From: Diplosphaera chodatii
Lineage: Eukaryota; Chlorophyta; Trebouxiophyceae; Prasiolales; Stichococcaceae
Direction: 5' to 3'
Assembly (NCBI GenBank): GCA_032358165.1
Contig: JAALGY010000049.1
Location: 124,001 to 188,000 of the forward strand
Length of the DNA stretch: 64,000 nucleotides
The notes below the pieces were generated by a model. The model ran no database searches and was not told the DNA's origin. It worked only from the letters and a program-made list of their open reading frames with translations. Within the stretch, counting starts at the first letter, position 1; each line of letters starts with the position of its first letter. The position numbers were made by a program, and so were the translations under genes. Shown here piece by piece: positions 24,501-35,696 of this stretch.

Positions 24501-27500
24501 CCATGGTGTTGATACTTGCTCCGTAATGCTGAGTGGGTCACCTGCTTCTGCGGGGGGAAGGTGATGCGGAAGGGCCGCACGGGCGCCGGCTGGCCGCTGT
24601 TGTTCACGAAGTCGATCTCGGTGCCCGGGAAGCTCTCCCTGACATGCTCCGCATCCAGAAACGTGTCCTGTGCAGGAATGAGTAACAGCTGTAATGCATT
24701 ATGACAGGCAGGGTCTTTCAGTCTTTCAAACTCCAGGTGCCGCCTGTTGCGCTCAGCTGGCTGGTAACCCCTGCATAGCTGGCATAGCCACTTAACAGCT
24801 GCGCCCTCAGCATGCAGCATAGTGTGCCATCAGCGCTCTGCTGCCAGGGCCCAATGCCCTCAGCCCTAGAGCGCCCTGAAGGGCTCACGCTGCAGCGGTT
24901 GTCAGGGAGCCAGGTATGCTGTGCGACCGGCGTGCTGCCATAGCCTAGATACGCTGTGCAAACCTTGAAGTCGACGCTGCGGCGGATGTCGGGCAGCCGG
25001 CTGTACTGTGCGGCGGCCGGGTCGCCATGATTCAGAGGAACTAAAGTCTTTAGCCACATTTATCTGTCTGGCACCCCCCACCTTGAAGTCGACGCTGCGG
25101 CGGAAGTCTGGGAGCCGGGTGTACTGCGCGGCGGCCGGGTCGCCATAGCCGAGGAAGGTGTCGTGCAGCCAGGGCGGCACAATCGTCTGCTCGTTCATGA
25201 GGTCCCGCATGCTCTCCAGCACCGCTTTGAAGTTGTTCTCCTGCAGGGCAGGCCGCCGACATCGTTGCTGGACTGCCCAGAGCTTGTACCAGACCATGCA
25301 GACACAGCTGCCAAGCAAACAGCATTGTGCCACTTGCGCTGCACCCTTGGATGGCTAGGGTTGAACCACAAGACCCCCAACTAGACACTAGCACACCAGC
25401 CAGATGCGCTCAATCTCATATGTGAGAATTGAGCACACAAACCACCCCACCCCACCCAGCCCCACCAACCCAACCAAACCAACTCAAACCCGTACTTTGG
25501 GTGTACGGGTTTGCGGCGCATGAGCTCAAGGTTTGGACATCAGCAGACCCAGAGTCAGCAGCCAACACACCGTGCCTGAGACGCTCGGACTCCACCACTT
25601 CACATTTGCCAGCAACACACTCACACACACCAACCCACACCCCGCACCTTGGGCTTGCGGCGCACGAGCAGGTTGAAGCTGGCGTACACGTCCTCGGTGG
25701 CGCGCCGGGCGGCGAGCGCATCCATGTCCAGCTGGTACTGCGCGGTGTCCAGCGCGCAGGTGAGCGTGCGCCGGAAGCCCGCCGGCGGCCGCCACTCGTC
25801 GCGCTTGATGCGCCCCGTGAAGTCGTTCATGAGCCGCCCCTCTGCAGTCAGACAAAAGGACGCATGTGATGCTGGCAGCGCTGCCAGCAGCGGGTGCAGC
25901 AGCAGCAGCAGTGCACTGCCCAGCTTAGCACCCTGCAAACACCACAATGCCCAGCGCAAGTATGGAAGCACTGCACTTCTGGTCCCAGCACTGGAGGTAT
26001 GCAGGGAGCAGAGGGGAGGCAAAACAGCCACACCACCAGGACGCAAACCCTACCCTCGTCCTTGACCTCGATGACCTCGCAGCCGCGCACGGTGACGAGG
26101 CCGTACAGCTCCATGACGCCCGGCTCGTCCGCCCGCGAGCGCATCTCGGCCAGCTGCCCCGCGTCGGGGGGCCGGATCGTCAGCAGGAACAGCACGTCGT
26201 GCTGCTTGACCTCGTCCCACTCGCTGCGCACCTCCCCTCTCAGCCCTGCAGCCAGCACGCAGGAGTTTTGTGAGGGGTTTTGGGGTCGTCTTAGGGGTAA
26301 ATGGTGGCATGCTGCTCACCCGCAGTTCAGCTGCGCACGCTGCGGATCAACAAAGCGTGGCTGCTGAGAGACGGGAGGTACGGCTGCGTATAGAGCGCCC
26401 ACCTGTGGTGTTGATGACCACGTCGGCTGTGACAGCTGCCGGTTTGGCCTCTCCCACCTGCGGGCCAATGTGCACGTATCAGGACAGGTGCACTCAGCAC
26501 ATGCAGCAGTACCGCCCAGCGTGAAAGCGCAGTCCCGCGATGCAGATGGCACCGCATGCCACAAAGCTCAAAGCAGGCCAGCTGGGGCAACAGCATCTGG
26601 TGGCCAACAGGATAATGTGACACGCTACCAGACAAGATGAAACGACACACAAAGGCGAAACGCATGCTGCTGCTGCTGCTGCCGCCGCCGCCGCCGCGCC
26701 GCCCATGCAGCTTGCTGATGAGCACCGCACCTTAGGGCGGCTTGACCTAGGTGTAGACTTATGCGTAGGTGCCTAAACCTACATTGCGGGCCAGCGCGCA
26801 CCTTGGGCGGCTTGACCTCGATGATGTCGAAGCCAGCGAGGGGCATGGCCATGCGCGCCCACCCCCGGAACTTCACTACAGGGTCCTCCCGCTCCTCGTC
26901 CCAGCCGGCGCCCACCCGCTGCAGCACGTCCGCCAGATCCTCCCGCACCTGGCATGAAGAGGAACTAGTGTGAAGCACTGAAGCACGCCTTGCAATCCAC
27001 ACCCATGGAGGACGTTGGTGCTGTTCACGGTCATCAACACACTGGCGCCCTGACGGCCGTCAAACACCTCTTGTGCATTTGATGAACAGGAGGAACTGAC
27101 AGCCCTCACAAGCGGCAGCCCTCTAGATGGCTGCAAAAACGGCAATCTATATACCGCTGGCAGGCGCGAGCGCACAGCAACCAGCTGTGCTCGTCATGTG
27201 AAGGGCCTTCCTTTCGGACGGAAGCTCGGATGGTACCTCGTAGGTGGCCTCCAAGCGGAACAGGTTGAAGTTGCGCAGCAGGTAGTCGTGGAAGGTCAGG
27301 AACTGCAGGTTGAGCTTGGGCAGCGCAAGGCACGCCTCCCCTGGAGCGACGCAGCCACGAGAATGTCAGCACATTTTGTGATCAGTCTGACAGCGGTGGC
27401 CAAGGCCAGAGCAGTACCTAGATCTTCTTATGGGTGCTGGCAAATCAGCTCGATAGCAACGAAAGCAAAGCATGGAACATCGCTGTCACTCATGCCACAA

Positions 27501-30500
27501 TGCCGCTGCCACTGCTGCTGCAGTGGGATCTCCTGATGTGAGCTGCATGCTGCATGCTGTCGTGCAGATTGCCGTGAAGCCACCAAACAATGTGTTGACT
27601 TCCAGTGGATGCACACACAGCTCTAGGTTCCAACCTGTGTAGTGGGTGCTGGGGACCTGGTTCTCGTCCCACAGCACCGCCTCGGTCGGGTACAGCGGCA
27701 TCGCATTGATGACCTCCGTCTGGAAGCGCCGCCGCTCGAACGCCGTCAGCAGCACCTCCCGCAGAAAGCCCTCGTCCGCTGCCCAGGCATCGCTGTCGCG
27801 CACCAGCCTGTCATCGTGACACGCAGCGCGTGTAATTAGACCGTCATCCATGCTTGGTTATCTTTCTGCAGTTGCCGACACTGCTGCAGTCATTGCAGCC
27901 TGCCGGCGTGCACACGACCATGTCACAGCCAGTGTGGAAGCGCAAGGTTAGAGCCAGCAATGGGGAACGGCGGCGGCGTCGCACCCCAGCTGCCGGCACA
28001 CGAGCAGCCGCAGCTGCTCGACGTCCAGCGAGGCGGTGGCCTTGGCGAGCGCGTTCCGCTTCTGCACCGTGCCGCAGTTCGCCAGCGCCAGCTCGGCCAG
28101 GTCCGGGAACTGCTCCGCGGGCCAGTGCTTGTGCAGCAGCAGCTGCAGCCGCTGCACCTGCAGATGCGTCATGCTGGCCCCCGTCAGCAGGGCAGTACAG
28201 CCCAGAGCCACAGCGGCGGCTGGCGCTTCTGCCGCACCGCTCCCGCTGCTGTGTACCACCGGCACGCTTTTGCAGCTGCAGATGGTCCGCGCGCGCTGGG
28301 TGTCAATCCAGATGTGACGGGGTCTACCTTGTCGTAGTGCCGCTGCTGCACGTCCTGCTCGCCCAGCGCCTGCGCGGTGTTGTTGTCGATCGGGAAGGCG
28401 GTGTAGAAGGCGAGCAGGTCCACCAGCTGCCCGAACAGCTGGCCTGCAGGGCGTGAGAAGCATGCACAAGTGCTGCACTGCTCTACAGCATGCCCTGTCT
28501 GCAGGCCTGATGTGGCTGCCGTACGACGCAGCACCGGCTCTGCTTGTTACAGCGTGAACAGTACAGTATAGCACAGCACAGCACCGCGCGCATTCCATCA
28601 GATGCCACATTCGTCGTGTACTGCCTGCTAACGCACCCTGCGGGTGCTGGATCAGAGGTGACAGCCGGCACTTCACCAGGATCGCCCGGTCCTCCAGCAC
28701 CGCATGCGTCAACCGCCGCGTCGGCAGCTGCAGGGCAGAGAAGAACTTTTGCAAGCAGAGGACTTGTGACTGCATAAGTACTGCACAGCTTGGTATGGTT
28801 CTGAGACAAATGAAAGAAAGGGAGCGGACGCAGCAGGCATGACCGTATGCAAATTCCACCTGCAGCATCAGCGTTTCACACAAGGTGTGCAAGGAGCGGT
28901 GGTTGCTGGGGCTGTACCTGGGACAGCATGTCGGTCAGCAGCTCGACAAAGCGCTCGCAGTACAGCAGCTCCTGCTTCGGGATGTCGGCCGCCTCCGCGT
29001 CCGCCATCTCATCCTCGCCTGCACAGCCGTGAGTGGCCTGAACCCCAGCTCTTGCAGTAAAGCAGCCTTCTCAGCACCGCACAGCCTCCTACCAGCCAGG
29101 TGCGTCTACTGGACTCAAACACGATGTCAGATGCACAACCACAGCCTCACAGGCCGGTCTTACGGTCCACTTTCGGGCACCGCCCTTCAGATTTGACAGC
29201 GGGATTCCAGACACACCCACACCAGTGTGTACACTCTGGACCGACCTGCTTCTGCGGGCACACCGAGGCTGAGCAGCGCCTCGGAGAAGTCGTCCAGCAG
29301 GCGGGGCAGGAAGGTGGCCGGCGGCCGCTGAGCTGGCGGCACATACTCCTCGCCTGCTGCGGCTGCTGCCTTTGCTGCCTTGGCTTCCTGCTCGCCCAGG
29401 AACACAGTTGAGTACAGATGCCTCAACACACGCTGGCACGGTTGACACTGCTGCATGCCATGCGAGTTTGTCGAAAACCGCTGCAGCGGCCTCTCCCGGT
29501 CTCGCCTTCAGTGGCTGGGACACGGCTTGGTCAGCCTCATCGGCATACTGGCTTTGAGGCAGATCAGCTGCATGCATGCACATGACTGCAGCTGGCGTTG
29601 AAGCCAGCTGCCAGCTGCCTACTGCTGTGGTGAAGAATCTTGCCTTCTTTTGGGCCTTGGCCCAGCGATCCTCCAGCCCCGCGCCCCGCAGCTCCAGCCG
29701 CAGCCGCCCCGGCGACAGCGCGTGCCAGAGGCCCAGCCCCACCAGCGGCAGCATCTGCACACAGGAACAGGAAGCAGTGAACGCATGGCACGTGAAGTCG
29801 GGGCAACCGTGGCCAATGCAAGTCTGGGTTGCACCACAACGCCCAGCCGCAGGTTCACACGCGCCGGCGCGGCAGCAGGCACGTGCTCAACATGGCGCAA
29901 CGAGGCTCGTCATGCACGTGTGTGCAACACAGCCATGCTACTCGAGCGTTTTGGCGCCCACCTGCTCCCGCACATGCGCATTCTCCAGGCTCTGGAACGC
30001 ATGCACCGTGAACAGCAGGTGCGCCACACGCTCCTGCGACAGCAGCAGGGTTGGGACTTAGCACTGTTGCGCATTGTGCAGTGCCTGTGTGCACGCAGCT
30101 GATCGCTGCAGCCAAAGCATCCTGCAGATCTGCAGAGGGCGGCCCAGCTGCGCAGTGCATGGCGGCCTGCAGCGGCGCCACGATGCACAGCACAACTGCC
30201 AGCTGTGCTGCAGGGTGGTCGCACCTGCGGCTGCAGCGCGTACACCTCCGGCTCGGTGCGCAGCTGGAACAACCGCTGGAACAGGCCCTTCACACGCTGG
30301 GCCTGCTGCACCGCCGCTTCCTGCTGCCCCTTTTCTGCCTCCACCGCCTGCGAGGGCAGTGCATGATGTGCAGCGTTGGACGAGCAGCCTGACAGAGCAG
30401 GGCAGCTGGCATCGTGCTGAGCAGCACTTTCTATGCATTGTGCACCAGAGTCTGGACATGTGAAGCTTTGATGCAGCAAAGCTCCCTCGCACCGGCGCAG

Positions 30501-31137
30501 ACTCGAAGCAGTCCCAGGCGGGCACATTCTCCCGGAACTTCTCGTTGATCATGAGCAGGATGCTGAGCACGTGCTGCGGGGTGGCGGTGTCCGCGTCGAA
30601 GTTGGGCCACAGGTAGCTCTCTAGGTACTGCGAGATCTCCAGCAGCATGACCTTCCGCAGGCCGGGCGGCTGGCCTGACGCCCCACCCAAGTGCTCGTTG
30701 TAGATTTGCTGCACCAGCTCAGGCTGAAAGGCCGGCCGCTGCTCGGAGCCCAGCGCCTCTGCCGACCAGTTGGCCGCTGCAATCTGACTGAGCGGGTCCG
30801 CATTGATCTGCATGGCAACAGAGGCGTCCATTCATGGTGTCCACAAGATGGCCCTTGCCCATCTGCCAGTCCTGACAGAGAATGGATCGGCCGCTGATCT
30901 TGCGAGGGTTACCTCCTCGACGGTGAGCTGGCTGCCCATGGGGCGGTAGGATGGCGCGAGCTTGTCGGGCTTGGGGCCCTCGTTCACTTTGACCTTCGGG
31001 CCCCGGGCCCTGCCGCGCCCCCGGCCTCGCCCCCCGCGCCAGCCGCGGCCGCCCCTGCCGCCTGGGGACATGCCCCTGCCGCCGGGCGGGCCACCGCCCC
31101 TGCCGCCGCGCCCGCCGCGCCCCTGCCACTGCGCCAT
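18537..31137 (-). CDS. AQR: RNA helicase aquarius (intron-binding protein)
   Basis: SF1 helicase of the spliceosome that binds intron RNA near the branch region. 32 exons: 31137-30913, 30807-30493, 30347-30225, 30033-29962, 29754-29644, 29387-29246, 29018-28918, 28727-28637, 28443-28328, 28157-27985, 27807-27635, 27340-27237, 26948-26802, 26457-26403, 26245-26054, 25841-25648, 25240-25082, 24667-24542, 24404-24249, 24042-23985, 23819-23690, 23442-23316, 22959-22792, 22449-22309, 21848-21666, 21411-21241, 20931-20848, 20578-20424, 20052-19929, 19664-19471, 19252-19171, 18935-18537. All phases join; 1596 residues (animal and plant forms about 1500). An RGG-rich start is followed by the scaffold ([18 protein letters not shown]). 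Walker A GPPGTGKT is at 942-949, MEESAQ (Walker B) near 1176, GDHHQLPP near 1210, then [14 protein letters not shown]. The tail is Ala/Gly-rich. Introns 5 and 25 have GC donors. Exons 13, 17, 24 and 28 have duplicated 3' edges. Confidence 0.96.
20310..20478. repeat. Duplicated 3' edge of AQR exon 28
   Basis: The exon end [16 protein letters not shown] is copied 114 bp into intron 28 as [16 protein letters not shown]. The copy has an AG before GACCTGG and a GTGCGCC after it, so it could act as a small alternative exon. Confidence 0.88.
20606..20639. repeat. 13-bp perfect hairpin beside AQR exon 28 acceptor
   Basis: Arms TCTTGACGACGGA (20606-20618) and its reverse complement (20627-20639) flank an 8-nt loop. 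On the transcript it lies about 27 nt upstream of the exon 28 acceptor. Confidence 0.8.
22197..22373. repeat. Duplicated 3' edge of AQR exon 24
   Basis: The exon end [16 protein letters not shown] is copied 111 bp downstream in intron 24 as [16 protein letters not shown], still followed by a GT donor. The two residue changes are non-random enough to suggest either recent origin or selection. Confidence 0.88.
22666..22709. repeat. 14-bp perfect inverted repeat in AQR intron 23
   Basis: GGTTGCCGTGCTCA (22666-22679) and its exact reverse complement (22696-22709) are separated by 16 bp. Confidence 0.8.
24901..25160. repeat. Three copies of the AQR exon 17 3' edge
   Basis: The exon end coding for [18 protein letters not shown] is repeated with GTC anchors at 25106 (exon), 24988 and 24901, spacing 118 and 87 bp. 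The middle copy keeps the FK|GT donor; the last has decayed. Confidence 0.85.
26727..26830. repeat. Duplicated 3' edge of AQR exon 13
   Basis: About 28 bp covering the last codons of exon 13 (EVKPPK) and the donor recur 71 bp into intron 13. The copy includes a TAG that would end translation if read. Confidence 0.7.
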
Positions 31138-31868
31138 GGCTGCCGGCGCGCAGGGCGGGTCCGCCGCCTGCTGTTGAGGTTACCTCATGCGCTCCAGGGA
31201 GACAGGAGTCGCAAGCTGACCTTCCCTTGAACGCGAATCTGCAGTCCTGAGTTGCTCTGATTGACAAGCCTGCAGCCCGTTGGCGGAAAGCTGCAGTCAG
31301 CGCTTCACCTCAGTACATGAAGGTCGATCAGCATGAAACACTGATAAGCGCAAGATAACAGCAAAATGGCCCAGCTGCACTCGGGCGCCTGATTTGCAGC
31401 ACGGCAGTTGTGGAAGGCGTAACCTGCTTCCACCGCCGTTCAGGACACTAGCGGCCAGACAGACAGAAGGGTGGCTTCCCTTCAATCTCTCAAAGACAAT
31501 CTCAAGCAAACAGCCACGCCTCATGTTCTCAGACATGCTATGTCTCCTGAACTATCCTTGTCAATCACAGGCAAGCTTACACTGTCTGCACCCCGCCGTG
31601 CCCGCCGCTACGTATTTGCCATTCATCAGCAGCCACCACAGCAATTTGCAGAGTGTCTGATTAGGCATGCTGACACCGATGGATCCGCCTGGATCAGCCC
31701 TGCGATATCCTGTTCGCCTCGGGCGATGCTATTCCGTGCCTGGTGCTATTTTTCCTGCTGCTGGCATGGCAGAGGTGTATGCATGTACATGTCATGGCGG
31801 CATTGCTAATCACGCCTCGAGATGTGATGGTTGGCAGGTGGCGATGCTGCCTCCGTTGGCGACAACCA
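31138..31868. other. Spacer: AQR promoter and 3' UTR of the next gene
   Basis: 730 bp between two minus-strand genes. A minus-strand TGTAA lies at 31577-31581. I see no coding exon, RNA or TATA box. Confidence 0.65.
31577..31581 (-). terminator. TGTAA poly(A) signal of the unknown gene at 31869
   Basis: Minus-strand TGTAA 288 bp after the stop codon. Confidence 0.45.
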
Positions 31869-34805
31869 TCAGCGGGTGTCCGGCAAAAAGACGCCGGTGC
31901 CGACCCTGGTCTGGCGGCGCAGTTCATTAGTTGCCTGCCGTGCACACAACGGACATCATCCAAACTGTCCGCTGCAGCTTGTTGCTGCCTCATGTGACAG
32001 AGGCAAAAGCGGCCATGAACTATCCTTGAACTATCCTGCTTCAGCAACACATCAGGGGTGGCATGCTGGCGGCAACCATGTCTGTGTCCTCACCGGACGA
32101 TCTACGGGCAGACTGACAGCGGGCGCATAGCGAACGTAGGGATAGTTGCGCGGGTCGGGGGGTGCAGTGCGTGGCCCATGCCGGTACCAAGGCGCACGGA
32201 TCGGCTTGCCGTGCTGCATAGCAAACGCAGAAGTTTCTGTGCACACACGGCCACCTTCCATGCTCTTGCGCATGTGTCATGTGGACACTCCCACCATTCT
32301 TCTACCCACTACCTACCTGTACACATGTGCAAGTTGTTGGGCTGCGTCCCACACACGAATCCTCTTGCTGCTGTATGCATGCATGCGCCGAGCATTGCAG
32401 CGCACCTGCAGCTGGTGCTGCAGCAGCGTCTTGACGTCATCACGGTCCAGCTCCGCATGCTTCCTGCCCTGCAGCAACACGCAGCAACATAACGACTCTG
32501 TTCTTCAGCTGCAGCACCACATAAAGCGCACAAGTTGTCGCAACAGCATGAGACTGTTATTTTGCAGCTGTTGCCAGCGCAGCCTGCGTCAGCGTCACAC
32601 CATACTCCACCTGACGCACTCCTCATCAACAAAGATGACACGCAATGCACCTGCGAGCTGGCGACGTGCAATTTGTAGCACCAGGCGGGCGCATCCTCCG
32701 GCGCAATCTGCTTTCCATACCCTGCCACGCTGCTGCTGTTGCCGCCGTCATGGCTGCTATCATAGGTCCAGCGGCTGGCAGGCGCAGGATACGGAGCGGC
32801 GGGCATGGTGCTGGAGGGGTTCAGGCCAGTATAGTTGAAGCATCCGCTGGTGGTGGTGCTGGTGCTCTCAAGGGTCGGCTGCCTCCCTTCACATGTCCCT
32901 GCGGTTGTCGGAGCGCCGTGCGTCAATGGGTCAGCACCCAGCGCAGCAGGTCATGCCCGTGGGGTTAGGGGTGAGCAGGTTGCTTCTGCAGCGGCTTGAC
33001 AGCACTGCGTCACTCGGTGCTCTGACCTGCGGAATGTACGAGGTCGGCAGCAAAAATGTTGCTGGATGAAGGATGGTCTGTGGTGTACTTGTTGCTGGAG
33101 GCTGTGCCGCGGGAGCTACTGCAGGCTATCAGACCACTACTGTGCGAAGCATGCTGTGGCTCCTGCTGGGTCGCGGATGGCACCAGCCCGACACCAGAAT
33201 CCCAGCCTGTACCGCCAAGGACTGCAGCCGCAAAATCATCTGGCAGTGTGGGCTTGGCTGGCACTGCTGGCGGCGACAACATAGGGCCGCAGCTGCGCAA
33301 CATCGGATGTGGCAGCATTGTCGTCGATGGGAAAGGCAGCGCCGGCCAGCTGGCAGCTGCCGAATCCATCTGCATGGCAGCTGAAGACGCTGCGCTGCAG
33401 GGTGGGTGCTGTGAGGGTGTGCGGCGCGGGGCGATGTTGCCTATTGGCACGAAACGCTGCTGCTGGGCCACAACAGCGGTGGCCGCTGCAGCTGCGCTTG
33501 AGCTGCGGCGTGGCAACAGCTTGGGGGTGACCACTTTGGACGCAGGGTCAGCCCTATGCGGGCGCGCACGGTTACTGATGTCGCCCAGCGGCTGTCGGCG
33601 CAGCCCCAGTGGTTCTGCAGGACTGACTGCAGCATACGAAGCCGGCACTGAGCTGGCAGCATATGCAGCAGTAGCACCGCCGGTTAGCAGCGCGGCCTTG
33701 TAGGGCGGATCCAGCCGGGCGCCTGGCTGGGCTGATGAGCTTGTGGCAACCACTGCGGCAGATGATTGTCCTGTGTGTGACTCTGCAGGCATGAGACCCC
33801 GCTCGGCACGTGCATGCCACTGACACTCTGCATGCTGTCAATGTGATGTGGCATTCAGAGGACCTGTAGGATGCCAAGGCCCGATGTATGCATGCATGTT
33901 AAAACAGAGGCATGACAGACAGCGAGCACACCTTCAGACCGTGCTGACTCGTGAGCCGGTCCTGCTGCACTATGCGCATGTCCATAGGCTTGCTCAGACT
34001 CCTGCAACAGACAATGACGTGAATGGCTGTGCATGCAGCAGGACACTGACTCGTAGGCAATAGGAATGCAACCTAATAGGCTGGTATCAGGTGGTGATCA
34101 ACTCAGCATGCTGAAACCGGCAACAGCAACAGCAACACACGGCTGTGGCCGACAACCCGGGTGGATGCTGTACTGACACCTGCACGTGGCCGTTCAGCTG
34201 GGTCCCGGCATCATGCGCAAGGGTGCCGAGCGGGAGCTGCCGCAGGTCTTTGAAGGGGCTGTCAATGGCGAAGGGGTTGTGGTAGAAGGCGGTCGCCTGC
34301 ACCCTGGGCGGCGAACTCGCGCTGCAGGAGCTACTCATTGCATGCATTGCCTGCAGGCCAGCATGCAATGTCAACTGTGGTTCAGCATTCTGGTGCAGGT
34401 TTTGTTGCAGCCTGGCACAGCTGTGCATGTGTATGTGATGCCATGCTGTGCCAAACAGTCGCTGCGATCATGACTGACGCCTGCCAGGCTCACTGCTGTC
34501 GCTGATGCGGACGCATGGCGGCAGTCCCACAGCAGCAGCTCGTCGGTGGGAGCTGCTGCTGCTGCAGGCAGCATGCTGCCACATGCAGTGGTGTCAGGCG
34601 GCAGATGGTATGCCATGAAACACGATGGTTCAACTGACTCAGAGCTGGACAGCGGCGGTGGTGCAGCAGGCGGGAATGTAGGATATGTGCCGTGCTGCAG
34701 TGAGGCATCTTGAAGCTGCAGTGCCAGCTGGTCAATGCCACTGCTGTATGCGTCCCTGACGCTGCTGGCATACTGAGCATGCGGTTGCCGTGCAAAGTCA
34801 GCCAT
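31869..34805 (-). CDS. Unrecognised multi-exon protein with GTGVFLP C-terminus
   Basis: I do not recognise the family. Eight exons with matching phases give 583 residues: 34805-34494, 34296-34180, 34001-33932, 33782-33027, 32898-32651, 32468-32406, 32213-32094, 31934-31869. Most of the chain is low-complexity (Ser, Ala, Pro, Gln) and looks disordered. More ordered-looking pieces are AFYHNPFAIDSPFKDLRQLP (exon 2), APAWCYKLHVASSQ (exon 5), GRKHAELDRDDVKTLLQHQL (exon 6), PIRAPWYRHGPRTAPPDPRN (exon 7) and RRQTRVGTGVFLPDTR at the end. Third-position GC is lower than in its neighbours. Exon 3 is the weakest: another frame (LSKPMDMRIVQQDRLTSQHG) is also open but does not fit the flanking phases. It could be two genes. 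The single-gene model rests on phase continuity of exons 4 to 8. Confidence 0.5.
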
Positions 34806-35696
34806 GCTTGCTGTCGAGTCAAGTTACCTGCACTCAGAAGACAGTGTATACACTGGCCATGTGCTCTGACAATCAAAGTCAAGCATACTGGCTGCATGTC
34901 AACAAACATGACCTGACTGTGTGACCCAGTAAGAGGTGCAGCTCGCTGATCTTGTATGTGGCGCAAAGCCGGTGATATCACTGTGCTCCTGCACGATCGA
35001 TGCAGACGCCGACTGCAGACTGGGTGCAGATAGTTCTCAGCTGGCTGCTTGACCCCAGCAACCAACATGTATGTGAAATGCGCATGCAGCTTGGTGTGCA
35101 TGCAGGCATACACTTAGGTTCAGGGTTGCTTTACAAATCGCTGCAAGCTGCAGCACAGCAGGTCCGTCAGTCGGTCAGCAACCGACTCATTAGCGGCGGA
35201 ATATTATTACACCGACTGTCCACATACGGCTGTCTGATCATCCACTTGCAGCAAGCAGCAAGCAGCCAAGTCACCCTGCATGCTCTGCTTGTCTTGCTGC
35301 TACCGGCATAAAATTGTGCAATGATGCTGTGAGCGTATCGCAGAGGTAGGGCGAGGTAGAGACAGGAGGACATAGACGGATCGCTGCAGTCTGCTTGATT
35401 CACAGGCCATCGGACCGTGACCTTTTGCCCACTATGAAGCCCTACCGATAGCAACCGCCTTTCTCCTATCAGAGGCTTTACTACGTACTGCTGACTTGTG
35501 ACACAACTATAGGTGGTGAGATGCGCAATCTCCACTTACGGTCATGACCGTTGCCCCAGATCATTCTGTCGCAACGAAATCTACCAAGGACAGACTGCAT
35601 CAAGCGCCGCTGCTGCCACTGTCTGAACTCAGACAGCCGGCACAGAACACGACACAGCATCCAATCAGCAACTCCACACAACTAAAACTTCACATG
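34806..35696. other. Spacer: promoter of unknown gene and 3' UTR of DGS1/NCA2 gene
   Basis: 890 bp, less GC-rich than coding regions. A minus-strand TGTAA at 35131-35135 may serve the gene at 35697, though 560 bp away. Nothing else is recognised. Confidence 0.6.

Noticed and set aside
33855..34001. Alternative frame LSKPMDMRIVQQDRLTSQHG for exon 3 of the unknown gene
   Set aside because: It looks protein-like, but its phases do not connect to exons 2 and 4 at any good splice site; kept only as a caveat.
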